From NCBI RefSeq assembly GCF_003569785.1, contig NZ_KZ983999.1:32631-96630 (forward strand): a stretch of 64,000 nucleotides of DNA. Direction: 5' to 3'. A program made the position numbers and the translations under genes. The stretch comes from Leucobacter sp. wl10 (GTDB lineage Bacteria; Actinomycetota; Actinomycetes; Actinomycetales; Microbacteriaceae). Positions 47,495-56,235 of this stretch are shown one piece after another. The notes below the pieces were generated by a model that was not told where the DNA came from, ran no database searches, and saw only the letters and a list, made by a program, of their open reading frames with translations. Within the stretch, counting starts at the first letter, position 1. Every line of letters starts with the position of its first letter.

Positions 47495-49099
47495 TCACTC
47501 GAGCTTGAGAGGCCAGCGCGACTTCCCGTCGTACCCGTTCTGCCGGAGTTGCTCATCGGTGGCCGCGGAGCACTGCGGGTCCTGGGTCGGGACCGTCCCC
47601 TCCATGAAGAATTCGTCGACTGCGATGTTGATGCACGGGGACCTGCCGTAGACCGTGTCCCAGGTCTCCCTGGTAGGTGACGAGCACGCCGCTGTCGAGC
47701 TGCTCGGCGAGCGCTTCAGACCAGGCGTACGGATAGACCGGGCCGCCGGTCGCGCCGAGGACGAGGATCGGTGCGGCCCCGGCCTCCTGCACCTCCTGCG
47801 TCTCCGTGGGAACCGGGTAGGGCCAACCGGCGCACGTGAGGTCACCGTAGGCGAAGTAGCTGCCGAGGGTGGGCGCCGCCGCTTCAAGTTCTACCGCTCG
47901 CTCGCGCATGCGCGCAGGATCGGGATCGGTGACGAGGTCGAGGCAGTTGGTCGCGGTGAAGGCCTCGGTGGAGTTCGACCAGTACTCGCCCTCGTAGCGG
48001 CCGTTCGCCTGGTCGGCGAACTCGAGGACGTTGTCGAGGTTCACCTGATCCGGGCCCTGGAAGATGTATCCGGGCACCTGCCAGGCCATCCTGTTGGTGA
48101 GCGTCACCAGAAGCGCGTTGAGCAGCGTGCCGCTCATCACCTGCCGGCCGTCGGAGGCCTGGCCGGGCGTCGCCTCCAACCGGTGTCGAGCACCGTCCTG
48201 ATCTGCTGCATGGCCGCCTCGGGCGTGCCGCTGAGCGGGCAGTCGGAGGCGGCGAGGCACGACTCCGGGTAGCTGCGCAGCAACCGCTCCATGCCCGTCG
48301 CCTGGGCGAGGTCGATCTCGGCGCTCGTCACCGTGGGATCGTAGCCGCCGTCGAGCACCATTCTGCCGACCTTCTCGGGGTACATCTCGGCGTACAGCGC
48401 TCCGACGTAGGTGCCGTATAGATTCCCGAGGTAGTTGAGCTTCTCATCGCCGGTGATCTGACGCAGCATGTCGAGATCGCGTAGCGTCGAGGCGGTGTCG
48501 ACATTCGCGAGCAGGTCGCCGGTGTTCTCCGCGCAGGACTTTCCGAAAGCCGCTTGCGCAGAGGTTTCTGCCGCGATCCACTCATCGCTTCCGCGCCCGG
48601 CTCCCGCGCTCGGCGCGCCGTACAGGTAGTCGTCCATGCTGGTCGTGTCGAGGCACTCGACGGCGGTCGATCCGCCTACGCCGCGGGGATCCCAGGCGAT
48701 CACATCGTAGTGCTCTTTCACGGCGATGCCGGTGGCCCCCCGGGGATGATACCCAGTAGTAGTCCACCCCGGACAGTCCGGGGCCGCCCGGGTTGATGAA
48801 GAGCGTGCCGAGCTTGTCGCCCTCGGCCTCGCGCTTGACGAGCGAGAGAGTGATCTGCTCGCACTCGGGATCGTTCCAGTCGAGCGGGCCTCGACGGTGG
48901 CGCACTGCAGGAGGCCCTCGTTGCAGGACTCCCACTCGGGCTGCTGCTGTCCCCGACCCTTGCTAACGGTGTCCTGCCGGCCTTCGCCGCCGGGCGCGGA
49001 CGGAGGGAGCAGTGCGCATCCGGCCAGCGCACCCGGCATCGAGATCGCGACGATCCCGAGGAGCGATTTCCACCCGTACCGGCGTGCGAAACGCTTCAT
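47495..49099 (-). pseudogene. Decayed TAP-like alpha/beta hydrolase lipoprotein (tripeptidyl aminopeptidase family)
   Basis: The gene begins with a lipoprotein signal (MKRFARRYGWK, lipobox LAGC). The hydrolase reads on only by changing frame at least four times, near 48888, 48750, 48182 and 47670. Intact pieces include LFINPGGPGLSGVDYYW, VIAWDPRGVGGSTAVECLD, LNYLGNLYGTYVGALYAEM and AAPILVLGATGGPVYPYAW, all typical of secreted TAP-like hydrolases. The nucleophile motif GxSYG reads GNLYG, so the catalytic serine codon (48419-48421) is a leucine. It ends WPLKLE at 47495. Both damage types argue for a true pseudogene rather than sequencing error alone. Confidence 0.82.
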
Positions 49100-49147
49100 G
49101 GCGTGTACTCGGCGGTCGGCCTTCGGAGCGGGTACGCGCTGTCCCAT

Positions 49148-49577
49148 GTGGTTCCTCCTGGGTGGGTGTTCTACGCTCCGCGGAAGGACCGGGGAATCCA
49201 GGTTCGGGCCAGCACGATTTCATCGGAAGTTCTTAGAAGACTCGAACCGCAGGGCAGAGCCGGCAGGCGAGGGGACTGAGCGGAGCGCTGCCGGCCGATC
49301 CCCCCCCCGCGCACCGTCGAGGAGTGGCAGCGTCTGCGCGCCTCCGTGTCGGAGGATCCGGGTTCGGCACGAGCCCGCTCCTCGACGCGATCCGCAACAG
49401 GGGCATCGGCGCGCGGACGCGGATCATGAACCGTCTCAGGGGCGACGGCGTGGGCGTGGGCGGCGACGTTCGGGGCGCGCGGGTGCTCGACACCTTCCTG
49501 GCGCACCGGATCCACGACTTCGAGGCCGAGGCGCCGCTGCTCCAGCGTCTGCTCGACGATTAGCGCCGCGCGGGGCT
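49148..49577. other. 430-bp gap of unrecognised or degraded sequence
   Basis: No gene is supported. An open frame at 49324-49563 (+, 79 codons, ending LDTFLAHRIHDFEAEAPL) lacks a ribosome-binding site and any recognised family; it may be the 3' end of a lost gene. A run of nine C bases is at about 49301-49309. The stretch lies between the hydrolase pseudogene and the second hairpin. Confidence 0.35.
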
Positions 49578-49635
49578 GCGAAAGAGGAGTTCTCCGGCTG
49601 ATTGCACGAAGACAGTCGGAGAACTCCTCTTTCGC
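49578..49635. repeat. Second copy of the long hairpin element
   Basis: Arms 49578-49600 and 49613-49635 (23 bp, one mismatch) enclose a 12-nt loop. The core AGAGGAGTTCTCCGGCTG is the same as in the hairpin at 47388-47445, in the same orientation. The two copies bracket about 2.1 kb of decayed sequence. They could be a dispersed terminator family or a REP-like element. Confidence 0.7.
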
Positions 49636-49649
49636 CACCCGCCCTTCGC

Positions 49650-49668
49650 CCCTGAGCCCGTCGAAGGG
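49650..49668. repeat. CCCTTCGAC-type dispersed GC-rich repeat
   Basis: CCCTGAGCCCGTCGAAGGG is a variant of the short repeat found between genes in many high-GC bacteria (reverse form CCCTTCGACGGGCTCAGGG). It is weakly palindromic and lies 25 bp beyond the stop of the rpiR-family gene, where it may aid termination. Confidence 0.55.
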
Positions 49669-49693
49669 GAGCGAAGGTTCCCCGTGGCGCGGC

Positions 49694-50581
49694 TCAGTAC
49701 CCGAGGCGCACCCGCAGGTCGTTGAGGATCTGCGACGAGCGCAGCGCGGTGTCGGGGCCCACGGCCGACACAGCCTGCACGAGCACGTCGCTGACGAGGA
49801 TCCCCGTGAGCCCCTCGGCGGTCAGACCCGTCGGCGTGTGGGGCGCGGTGAGCGAGGCGGTGACCCGCCCGGCCAGCCGCTCGCGCAGCTCGTCGGTGAC
49901 GAGCAGCGTGCTCGCGCCGACGAGCTGCGCCTGGTCGAGCAGCGCCTCGATGTCGCGCGTCACCCGGCCCGGCGCGAAGATCACGAGCAGGTCGCGCGAC
50001 CCCAGGCTCATGATCTCGTCGGCGAGCCGGAAGCCGTCGGCGGTGAGGCGGCGCGTGGAGACGCCGATGCGCCGGAGGCGCAGCGCGAGGTGGTCGGAGG
50101 CGATGCCCGAGGCGCCGAGCCCGTAGCAGAAGACCGTGTCGGCGTGCACGATCAGGTTGACCGCCGCCGAGTAGCGCTCGTCGTCGTTCTCGCGGCTGCC
50201 GAGCTGCACGAGCTCCTCCGCCTCCGCCCAGATCTCGCGCTGGATCTGGTGCAGATCCTGGCCGACGTGCTCGAGCCGCTGCCGCAGCCGCACGTCGGGT
50301 GCGACGCTCGAACTGAAGGGCGCGGCGACCTCGTGCTTCAACTCGGAGAGGCCGGAGTAGCCGAGCGACTGCAGCGTGCGCACCACGGACGCGTTGGAGG
50401 TGCCGCTCTGCACGCCGAGCTCGGCGGCGCTTGCGTAGAGCAGCCGTTCGGTCGACATGGCGGTGAGCACCCGGCACACCGAACGCTCCGACTTCGAGAG
50501 CTCGTTCCAGCGCTCGGTGATGCGGTCCCGGAGCTTCGTGAGCGCACGATGCTCCGTATCGCTTGTTACAAATGGTTCCAT
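49694..50581 (-). CDS. MurR/RpiR-family transcriptional regulator
   Basis: A 295-residue regulator with an N-terminal HTH (ASAAELGVQSGTSNASVVRTL, about residues 50-70; only its core is quoted loosely) and a C-terminal SIS domain (about 125-265) that usually binds a phosphosugar or related ligand: FCYGLGASGIASDHLALRL and VIFAPGRVTRDIE. It is divergent from the C45 hydrolase/Dpp operon. AATGG-TT-CCATT overlaps its start codon and the promoter of that operon, so it probably represses both units. Confidence 0.87.
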   Translation of the reverse strand: MEPFVTSDTEHRALTKLRDRITERWNELSKSERSVCRVLTAMSTERLLYASAAELGVQSGTSNASVVRTLQSLGYSGLSELKHEVAAPFSSSVAPDVRLRQRLEHVGQDLHQIQREIWAEAEELVQLGSRENDDERYSAAVNLIVHADTVFCYGLGASGIASDHLALRLRRIGVSTRRLTADGFRLADEIMSLGSRDLLVIFAPGRVTRDIEALLDQAQLVGASTLLVTDELRERLAGRVTASLTAPHTPTGLTAEGLTGILVSDVLVQAVSAVGPDTALRSSQILNDLRVRLGY

Positions 50582-50592
50582 TGCTGTATCAT
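50563..50592 (+). promoter_or_regulatory. Promoter and palindrome of the C45 hydrolase/Dpp operon
   Basis: TTGTTA (50563-50568), an 18-bp spacer and TATCAT (50587-50592) form a promoter facing the C45 hydrolase gene. The palindrome AATGG-TT-CCATT (50571-50582) fills the spacer and covers the rpiR start codon. The position fits repression by the RpiR-family protein; binding is inferred. Confidence 0.6.
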
Positions 50593-50707
50593 TTCATCCT
50601 AAAGGGCGGAAATCCGTAACGGACGTTCCACCCATCCTTCTCCGCGGAGCGGGGAAGCGCAAGCTGGATCGCGCGGCGCGGCCGCGGTGAGGACAGGGAG
50701 GTCTCCA

Positions 50708-51886
50708 ATGGCTCATGCAGGGCGCATCCGCCTGCTCGAGGTGAGCGGATCGCCGCGCGAGCGCGGCCGGCAATACGGCGAGGGCGCCCGGGATCTCATC
50801 GTCGAGGCCATCGGCTACTACTCCGAGGCGCTCGTCGCCCAGACGGGGATGAGCTGGCATCGGATCACCGACTCGGTCTCGCAGTGGCTGCCGATCTCGG
50901 AGCGGCTCGCGCCCCACCTCGTCGAGGAGATGCGGGGCATCGCCGAGGGATCCGGCGCCCGCTTCGCCGAGATCCTCGCCCTGAACGTGCGCGGGGAGTT
51001 CGTCTACGACCATCAGGCGGCGAGCCCCGCGACGGTGCCCGAGCTCGACGAGGAGCAGGAGGAGGAGCGCGACGCGGTCGACGGCTGCACCTCGTTCTTC
51101 CTCACGGGCGCGGCGAGCGGCACCGGGCACACGCTCCTGGGCCAGAACTGGGACTGGCGCACGCTGACCGCGGGCACGACCCTCGTGCTGCGGGTGGTGC
51201 AGGATCCGCTGCCCACGATCGTGATGCAGGTCGAGGCCGGCCAGGTCGGCCGCCACGGCGCGAACTCGGCGGGGATCGCCCTCAACGCGAACGGGCTAGG
51301 GGGGAGCTTCGGCAACGAGATCGGGCTGCCGCAGACGCTGATCCGCCGCCTCGTGCTCGATCACCGCGACCTCGCCTCCGCGCTGAAGACGCTCGTGAAG
51401 ACCCGCCCGCACATCGCGAGCAACGCGCTGCTCGGGCACCGCAGCGGCTTCGGCATCGACCTGGAGACGACCCCGCACGGCGTCGACTGGATCTACCCCG
51501 ACGAGTACGGCGTCATCGCCCACACCAACCACTTCCAAGCCTCCGTGCCGCCGCAGCTCGCGGGCCGCTACCGGCCGGTGTCGGCGGACTCCCTGCTGCG
51601 CCTGCCGAGAGTGCGCGCGGGGCTCGCCCGCGTCGCAGAGGCTCGCGACGCGGAGGAGAGCGCGTCGCTCGTGCGGGCCGCGGTGTCCGACCACCTCGGC
51701 CACCCCGAGGGCGTCTGCACCCACCCCAATCCCGACTCGCCGCGGCTCAAGCAGTGGTCGACGCTGCTCTCGAACTGCGTCGACCTGACGAGCGGCGAGT
51801 ACCGGCTCGCCGCGGGGCATCCCTGCGAGACCGACTACGAGCTGCTGCCGTGGAACGTCTACGACGGACCGGGATCCCCGGACTGA
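50708..51886 (+). CDS. C45-family hydrolase (acyl-CoA:6-aminopenicillanate acyltransferase-like)
   Basis: A 392-residue Ntn-hydrolase. The nucleophile is Cys127 in DGCTSFFLTG, where this family cuts itself to expose the N-terminal cysteine. GQNWDWR follows at about 145, then GANSAGIALNANGLGG and the late LSNCVDLTSGEYRLAAG. Relatives hydrolyse or transfer acyl groups on beta-lactams or N-acyl amino acids and peptides. AGGGAGG precedes the ATG. It heads an operon with a dipeptide-type importer, so it likely deacylates an imported acyl-peptide or amide; there is no signal peptide, so this happens in the cytosol. Confidence 0.85.
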   Translation: MAHAGRIRLLEVSGSPRERGRQYGEGARDLIVEAIGYYSEALVAQTGMSWHRITDSVSQWLPISERLAPHLVEEMRGIAEGSGARFAEILALNVRGEFVYDHQAASPATVPELDEEQEEERDAVDGCTSFFLTGAASGTGHTLLGQNWDWRTLTAGTTLVLRVVQDPLPTIVMQVEAGQVGRHGANSAGIALNANGLGGSFGNEIGLPQTLIRRLVLDHRDLASALKTLVKTRPHIASNALLGHRSGFGIDLETTPHGVDWIYPDEYGVIAHTNHFQASVPPQLAGRYRPVSADSLLRLPRVRAGLARVAEARDAEESASLVRAAVSDHLGHPEGVCTHPNPDSPRLKQWSTLLSNCVDLTSGEYRLAAGHPCETDYELLPWNVYDGPGSPD

Positions 51887-51977
51887 ACCGGGCCGACCGG
51901 GCCCCGGGGCCGATCCGGAGCCCGAGCACCACGAACGACGAAGTTTGAGACCATACGCTGACAAGGAGGCGTTTTCG

Positions 51978-53633
51978 ATGAAGAAATCACAGCACCACGA
52001 GGCGCGGATCGCGCTTGCGGCCGCTGCTGCGGCCGCGCTCGCGCTCACCGGCTGCTCGGGCGGGGGCGGCGACGGCGGAGGCGGATCCGACCAGACGACG
52101 CTCGATGCCCCGTTCGCCGCGCAGACGCCGGCCGCGGCCGGCCCCGTCGACTCGGTGACCTGGATGCTCGGATCCGAGCCCACCACGATGGACGCCGATG
52201 TCGACGCGACGACCGCCGACGACACCGTGCTCGCCAACACCTGCGACCGTCTGATGCAGGTGCAGCCCGACCTCACACTGGGGCAGGGCATCGCCTCGAA
52301 GGCGGAGTGGGTCGATGACACCCGCCTCGTCTTCACGATCATGCAGGACGCCGTCTTCCACGACGGCAGCCCCGTGAGCACCGCCGACGTGCTCTGGAGC
52401 ATGCAGCGCCACGCGGCGGAGGGCGCGGCCGAGTCGGACGAGTACCAGAATGTGGTCTCGATGGAGCAGACCGGCGACGATCAGATCACCGTCACCACCA
52501 GCCAGCCCGACGCCATCTTCCTGCAGGCCATGGCGGGCGACGGCGGCATCGTCTGGAACCCGCGGGTGATCGAGGCCGAGGGCGATGACTTCGGCGGCCC
52601 GGGATCGGCCTCCGCGTGCAGCGGCCCGTACCAGATCGAGTCGTGGGAGCCGGGCTCTCAGCTGACCATCGTGAAGTTCGACGGCTACTGGAACCCCGAC
52701 GTCGAAGCCCTCGCCGAGAAGGTCGTCTTCCGCTGGGCCGACGAGTCGGCCATCGCGAACAGCCTCACCGCCGGCGAGGCGCAGGGCGCCTACCTCGAGA
52801 ACGCGGGCGCGGCCGTCGCCTTCGCCGGCAGCGGCGACGTCTCGGTCTTCCAGGGGCCCTCGACGAATGCGTGGGTGCTCGAGGCGACCGACCGCGGCGC
52901 GCTCACCGATGCGCGGCTGCGCAGGGCGCTGTCGCTGGCGCTCGACCGCGAGGGCATCGCGAGGGCGGCGTTCGGCGGCCTCGCCCAGCCCTGGAAGACG
53001 CCCGTCGGATCCGGAGCCTGGGGCTACGAGGTCGAGGCCTTCCAGCGGGCCTTCGACGAGCTCGAGGGCGCACCGGCCAAGCCGAACGAGAACGACCTCG
53101 CCCAGGCGAAGGCGCTCGTCGAGGAGGCCGGGGCGCCGAGCGAGAAGCTCGTGGTCGCCTCGAACGGCTCGTCGACCCACAACGTGATCGCCAACGCGCT
53201 CGTCGCGGCCGCGAAGTCGATCGGCCTCGACGCCGAGATCCTCGTCGTTCCGCAAGCGCAGTACGGCGACTTCTACTCCGACGCCGCATTGCGGGGCCAG
53301 GCCGACCTCTGGCCCGACGAGTACTACATCTCGAAGAACGACCCGCTGGGCTTCTACAAGAACGGCAAGTCCGACGCGAGCGTCAACTTCGGCGTTTTCA
53401 ACGACCCCGAGTACGACGCCCTCGTCGACAAGGCCTACGCCGCCACCGACGACGCCGAGCGCGCCAAGCTCACCATCGAGCTGCAGAGGCGCTGGGTCGA
53501 GAACGCCGTGTGGATCCCCGTGGTCGCGACCCCCTCCACCCTCGTGATGTCGAACGAGGTCACCGGAGTGCCGTCCTCCGCCGCCTACATCTACTACCCG
53601 TGGGCGGCCGACCTCGGCCGTGCGAAGGGCTGA
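51978..53633 (+). CDS. ABC transporter substrate-binding lipoprotein, DppA/OppA (SBP_bac_5) type
   Basis: A 551-residue lipoprotein: signal peptide, lipobox LTGC (cysteine near residue 27) and a glycine-rich linker. The mature part follows the SBP_bac_5 plan, with WMLGSEPTTMDADVDATT near 66, FHDGSPVSTADVLWSM near 130 and LRRALSLALDREGIARAAFG near 315. Family members bind peptides, nickel, or opines. AAGGAGG gives a strong ribosome-binding site; an upstream in-frame ATG at 51945 would add 11 residues before the signal. It is second in the C45 hydrolase operon. Confidence 0.88.
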   Translation: MKKSQHHEARIALAAAAAAALALTGCSGGGGDGGGGSDQTTLDAPFAAQTPAAAGPVDSVTWMLGSEPTTMDADVDATTADDTVLANTCDRLMQVQPDLTLGQGIASKAEWVDDTRLVFTIMQDAVFHDGSPVSTADVLWSMQRHAAEGAAESDEYQNVVSMEQTGDDQITVTTSQPDAIFLQAMAGDGGIVWNPRVIEAEGDDFGGPGSASACSGPYQIESWEPGSQLTIVKFDGYWNPDVEALAEKVVFRWADESAIANSLTAGEAQGAYLENAGAAVAFAGSGDVSVFQGPSTNAWVLEATDRGALTDARLRRALSLALDREGIARAAFGGLAQPWKTPVGSGAWGYEVEAFQRAFDELEGAPAKPNENDLAQAKALVEEAGAPSEKLVVASNGSSTHNVIANALVAAAKSIGLDAEILVVPQAQYGDFYSDAALRGQADLWPDEYYISKNDPLGFYKNGKSDASVNFGVFNDPEYDALVDKAYAATDDAERAKLTIELQRRWVENAVWIPVVATPSTLVMSNEVTGVPSSAAYIYYPWAADLGRAKG

Positions 53634-53639
53634 CCCGCG

Positions 53640-54590
53640 ATGTCCCACGCGATCCGGAAGCTCGGCGGAATGCTGCTCACGCTCGTCGTCGCGTCCTTCA
53701 TCATCTTCGCGGCCATGTTCGCGGCGCCGGGCGATCCGGTGACGTTCCTCATCGGCAACCCTGAGAACCTGACCCCGGAGCGGATCGCGAGTGTGCGGGC
53801 CCAGTACTACCTGGACGAGCCGATGCTCGCCCAGTACTGGCACTGGGCCTCGGGCGCCCTCACGGGCGACTTCGGGCGGTCGTTCCAGTACCACCAGCCT
53901 GTGAGCCAGATTCTCGCCGCCCGCATCCCCGTGACGCTGGCACTCGTCGGCTACGCCGCGGTGCTGCTCGCGGTCTTCGGGATCGGGCTCGGCGTGCTCG
54001 CGGCGGTGCGCCGGGGCCGCGCCGCCGACACGGCGATCGTCGGCGGCACCACCCTCGCGGCGAGCATCCCGTCGTTCGTGCTCGGCATCGCCCTCGTGGC
54101 GCTGTTCGCGGTGCAGCTGCGGTGGTTCCCCGTGGCGGGCGCGGGCGGCGGCGGCCTCGATCGGCTCTACTCGCTCACCCTGCCCGCGCTCACCCTGGCC
54201 ATCACGGCGCTCGCGATCGTCAGCCGCGTCACCCGCCAGTCCATGATCGAGCAGTTCTCCTCGGAGCACGTCGAGGCGGCCAGGGCGTCGGGCCTCGCCG
54301 AGCGCTTCATCGTGCGCGACCACGTGCTGCGCGGATCCTGGGGCCCCATCATCACGATGGTCGCCCTCGTGATCGCCAGCATGATCGCCGGCACCGTCGC
54401 GGTCGAGACCGTGTTCGGGATCTCCGGGGTCGGTTCGCTGCTCGTCGACGCGATCAACACCCACGACTTCCCGGTCGTGCAGGCCGTGCTGCTGTTCATG
54501 GTGGCCGCCTACATGATCGTCACGACGACGGTGGACCTGCTGCTGCCCGTGCTCGACCCCCGCATCGGCCGAAGGACGGTGTCCGCATGA
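53640..54590 (+). CDS. ABC transporter permease, DppB/OppB type
   Basis: A 316-residue permease with six helices. The N-terminal helix LGGMLLTLVVASFIIFAAMF is followed by the large first external loop with AAPGDPVTFL, which is typical of DppB. The EAA loop lies near residue 220: HVEAARASGLAERFIVRDHV. It starts 6 bp after the binding-protein gene and overlaps the next permease by four bases. Confidence 0.89.
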   Translation: MSHAIRKLGGMLLTLVVASFIIFAAMFAAPGDPVTFLIGNPENLTPERIASVRAQYYLDEPMLAQYWHWASGALTGDFGRSFQYHQPVSQILAARIPVTLALVGYAAVLLAVFGIGLGVLAAVRRGRAADTAIVGGTTLAASIPSFVLGIALVALFAVQLRWFPVAGAGGGGLDRLYSLTLPALTLAITALAIVSRVTRQSMIEQFSSEHVEAARASGLAERFIVRDHVLRGSWGPIITMVALVIASMIAGTVAVETVFGISGVGSLLVDAINTHDFPVVQAVLLFMVAAYMIVTTTVDLLLPVLDPRIGRRTVSA

Positions 54591-55435
54591 CCGCGCTGCT
54601 CCCTCCCCGCCTGCGCGCCAGGCGCCGGGGCGGCTCCGCGATCGGCTACTGGATCTCGCTCGGGTTCCTCGTGCTCGTCGCGATCGCGGCCGTACTCGGC
54701 CCGCTGATCGCACCTCGCGCCGCCGACGAGATCGATTTCGCCGCCGTGTGGGCGGGGCCGGGCGGCGACCACCTGCTCGGCACCGACCAGCTCGGACGCG
54801 ACCTCTTCTCCCGGCTGCTCATCGGCGCGGGCGAGACCCTCATCGGGCCCGTGCTGCTGCTCGCACTCGCCACGATGCTGGGCGTCGCCATCGGCGTGCT
54901 CGCGGCCTGGCGGGGCGGCTGGGTCGACACGCTGCTCGCGAGGATCACCGATGTCATGTTCGCGTTCCCCGGCCTGCTCTTCGTGGTGCTCGTGATCGCC
55001 GTGTTCGGCAAGGGACCGGTCACGGCCGTCGGGGCCCTCGCGCTCGCGTACGCGCCCGTCATCGCGAAGTACACCCGCAGCCTCGCGCTCAGCGAGATGG
55101 GTCGCCCGTACATCGACGCCTATCGCGTGCAGGGCATGGGCGGGGTCGCCATCTGCCTGAGGGGCGTCCTGCCCAACCTGCTGCCGCCGCTCGTCGGCTA
55201 CCTCGTCGTGCTCTTCGGGGAGGCGCTCATGAGCCTCGCGACCCTGAGCTACCTGGGCTTCGGCGCGCAGCCGCCGAGCTCGGAGTGGGGCCTCATGGTA
55301 CAGGAGGGGCAGGCCGGCATCGTGCAGGGCGAGTTCCTGCCGACGCTCGTGCCCGGCGCCGCGATCGCTCTCGTCGTGATCGCGGTCAACATCGTGGGCG
55401 TGCGGGTCGCCGACCGCCTGCTCGCGAGAGGATGA
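54587..55435 (+). CDS. ABC transporter permease, DppC/OppC type
   Basis: A 282-residue permease. Signatures are an N-terminal helix, HLLGTDQLGRDLFSRLLIGA near residue 65 and the EAA-like loop YIDAYRVQGMGG near 180. It pairs with the DppB-type protein to form the pore. Its start is inside the preceding stop (ATGA), and its stop overlaps the ATPase gene. Confidence 0.89.
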   Translation: MTALLPPRLRARRRGGSAIGYWISLGFLVLVAIAAVLGPLIAPRAADEIDFAAVWAGPGGDHLLGTDQLGRDLFSRLLIGAGETLIGPVLLLALATMLGVAIGVLAAWRGGWVDTLLARITDVMFAFPGLLFVVLVIAVFGKGPVTAVGALALAYAPVIAKYTRSLALSEMGRPYIDAYRVQGMGGVAICLRGVLPNLLPPLVGYLVVLFGEALMSLATLSYLGFGAQPPSSEWGLMVQEGQAGIVQGEFLPTLVPGAAIALVVIAVNIVGVRVADRLLARG

Positions 55436-56235
55436 AACCGATGCTGCTGAACATCACAGACCTGCACCTGAGCTTCGTCGGAGGCGACGAGGCCGCGCAC
55501 ATCCTGAAGGGCATCGACCTCAGCGTCGCGGCGGGTGAGCTCGTGGGGCTCGTCGGCGAGTCGGGATCCGGCAAGTCGACATCGGTGCGCGCCGCGCTCC
55601 GGCTCTACGGCGACGAGGCCGAGCTCGCCGGCAGCGTTCGCCTCGAGGGCACAGAGATGGTGGGTGCTGATCCCGCGACCTGTCGCCGCGCGCGCGCCGA
55701 GTCCGTCGGGCTCGTGCAGCAGGAACCAAGCGCCGCGCTCAACCCGGTGCGCCGCATCGGCGATTCCCTCGCCGAGCGTCTGGTGCGCGTGCACGGCATG
55801 CGGCGCAGGGAGGCCGACGCGCGGATCCTGGCGCTCCTCACCGAGCTCGGGCTCACCCAGCCCGAGCGGCGCATGCGGCAGTACCCGCACGAGCTGTCGG
55901 GCGGCATGCTGCAGCGCGTCGTCATCGCGGCGGCTCTGAGCGCCGACCCGAAGCTGATCCTCGCCGACGAGGCGACGAGCGCGCTCGACGTCACCACGCA
56001 GGCGGAGATCATCGCGATCTTCCAGCGCCAGATCCGGGAGCGCGGCCTCGGCCTGCTCTTCATCACCCACGACCTCCACCTGGCGGGCGCGATCTGCGAC
56101 CGCATCCATGTGCTGCGACACGGCGAGATCGTGGAGACCATCAGCCGCCCCGGCCTCTTCGCCGAGGCCCGGCACCCCTACACGCGCTCCCTCATCGAGG
56201 CGGCGCCCGCGCTCGAACGGAGGGCGAAGTCATGA
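55432..56235 (+). CDS. ABC transporter ATP-binding protein, DppD/OppD type
   Basis: A 267-residue ATPase: Walker A GESGSGKS (near residue 41), signature LSGGMLQR (near 153), Walker B LILADEATSALD and H-loop FITHDLHLA. It is about 50 residues shorter than typical DppD because the C-terminal extension after HPYTRSLIEAAP is missing. It overlaps both neighbours by four bases, so the order binding protein, B, C, D, F is complete. Confidence 0.88.
   Translation: MKPMLLNITDLHLSFVGGDEAAHILKGIDLSVAAGELVGLVGESGSGKSTSVRAALRLYGDEAELAGSVRLEGTEMVGADPATCRRARAESVGLVQQEPSAALNPVRRIGDSLAERLVRVHGMRRREADARILALLTELGLTQPERRMRQYPHELSGGMLQRVVIAAALSADPKLILADEATSALDVTTQAEIIAIFQRQIRERGLGLLFITHDLHLAGAICDRIHVLRHGEIVETISRPGLFAEARHPYTRSLIEAAPALERRAKS

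Noticed and set aside
49324..49563. 79-codon open frame on the plus strand
   Set aside because: There is no ribosome-binding site, no recognised family, and it lies inside a decayed stretch; kept only as a note in the gap entry.
47388..49635. The two hairpins as ends of an insertion sequence
   Set aside because: They are in the same orientation rather than inverted, no transposase lies between them, and no target duplication is visible.
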